DNA from: Prochlorococcus sp. AH-736-L23
GTDB taxonomy: Bacteria; Cyanobacteriota; Cyanobacteriia; PCC-6307; Cyanobiaceae
Direction of reading: 5' to 3'
DNA length: 64,000 nucleotides
Assembly: GCA_028141225.1 (NCBI GenBank)
Contig: JAOIPS010000001.1
Location: forward strand, 1 to 64,000
A program made the position numbers and the translations under genes. Each line of letters opens with the position of its first letter. The first letter of the stretch is position 1. This document shows positions 63,758-64,000 of this stretch, piece after piece. The notes beneath the pieces are model-generated. The model was not told where the DNA came from and did no database searches. It was given only the letters and a program-made list of their open reading frames with translations.

Positions 63758-63859
63758 ATGGTAAACATGTATTTCAATGGAAAGTCATTCGTATATTGTA
63801 GAAAAAAAGAAGAAAAGATTATAAAGCTTACTTATAGAGGATCTATTTATTTGAAATAA
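63758..63859 (+). CDS. DUF4278-like mini-protein (33 aa)
   Basis: MVNMYFNGKSFVYCRKKEEK then IIKLTYRGSIYLK. KLTYRGSIY is the DUF4278 signature common in cyanobacteria. The ribosome site AGGAG is 7 bases before the ATG. It is the only gene behind the structured leader in this window. Function unknown. Confidence 0.65.
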   Translation: MVNMYFNGKSFVYCRKKEEKIIKLTYRGSIYLK

Positions 63860-64000
63860 GATTTCTAATTTCTTTTTTAAAAAAGTTTGGACATGTGTTG
63901 ACGTTTTAGATTAAGTATTTATTAATACTTTATAAGAAGAACTTATAGTGAATATATTTTTTGCCTATTTAAAAATTCATATATTCGTATATTTAGTAAC

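Overview
The window looks like the chromosome of a high-light-adapted Prochlorococcus (marine picocyanobacterium). The sequence is visibly very AT-rich and genes are tightly packed, often with ATGA or TAATG start/stop overlaps. It carries cyanobacterial markers: atpA-atpG and atpB-atpC as separate blocks, the plastid-type ribosomal protein PSRP-3 (Ycf65), two tandem short high-light-inducible (Hli) genes, a PsaM-like micro-protein, and DUF1818, DUF2811 and DUF3326 genes. No rRNA, tRNA, CRISPR array, integrase or transposase was recognised. Species assignment is an inference from gene content and composition.

Region 1 (1-20.9 kb) is core: ATP synthase subunits, a 2Fe-2S ferredoxin, nadE/nadD, a GTPase, a CorC-like membrane protein, pepP, PSRP-3, groES/groEL, secG, gpmI, pyrR, a truncated Hsp70, rpoZ and an EVE-domain gene. 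Region 2 (20.9-30 kb) is accessory. It has two small unknown genes, a 550-base repeat-rich non-coding stretch, a large PD-(D/E)XK-like nuclease/DUF2075 helicase fusion, a dienelactone hydrolase, several secreted proteins, two LPP20-like genes and a secreted thermonuclease. Region 3 (30.1-36.2 kb) is a Nit1C-type nitrilase cluster: MSMEG_0570-like, AIR-synthase-like, GNAT, radical SAM, nitrilase and Sll0783-like genes, with a divergent flavoprotein. A candidate NtcA site sits in the divergent promoter and degenerate direct repeats lie on both sides.

Region 4 (36.2-52.3 kb) is an island of micro-proteins, many under 60 codons. It includes a three-member family sharing an NT-x-WLD-x-LI core, a twin-CX3C protein, an SDR, a GT2 glycosyltransferase, a broken alpha/beta hydrolase, a VTT-domain protein and the Hli pair. 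Region 5 (52.4-58.4 kb) is a probable guanidine-assimilation operon: a GdmH-type ureohydrolase, HypA-like and HypB-like nickel chaperones, a three-gene ABC importer with a perfect NtcA-type box upstream, and a Rieske oxygenase. Region 6 (58.5-64 kb) has a lipoprotein, a LOG-family gene, a cupin-like gene, more micro-proteins (including a stop/start-overlapping trio), a hairpin/antisense pair near 63 kb, and a structured leader behind a consensus promoter in front of a DUF4278-like mini-gene.

Together, regions 3 and 5 suggest use of unusual nitrogen compounds (nitriles/cyanide-related, guanidine) under nitrogen control, placed among fast-turnover micro-gene islands. Coordinates of features below about 60 codons were worked out by hand.
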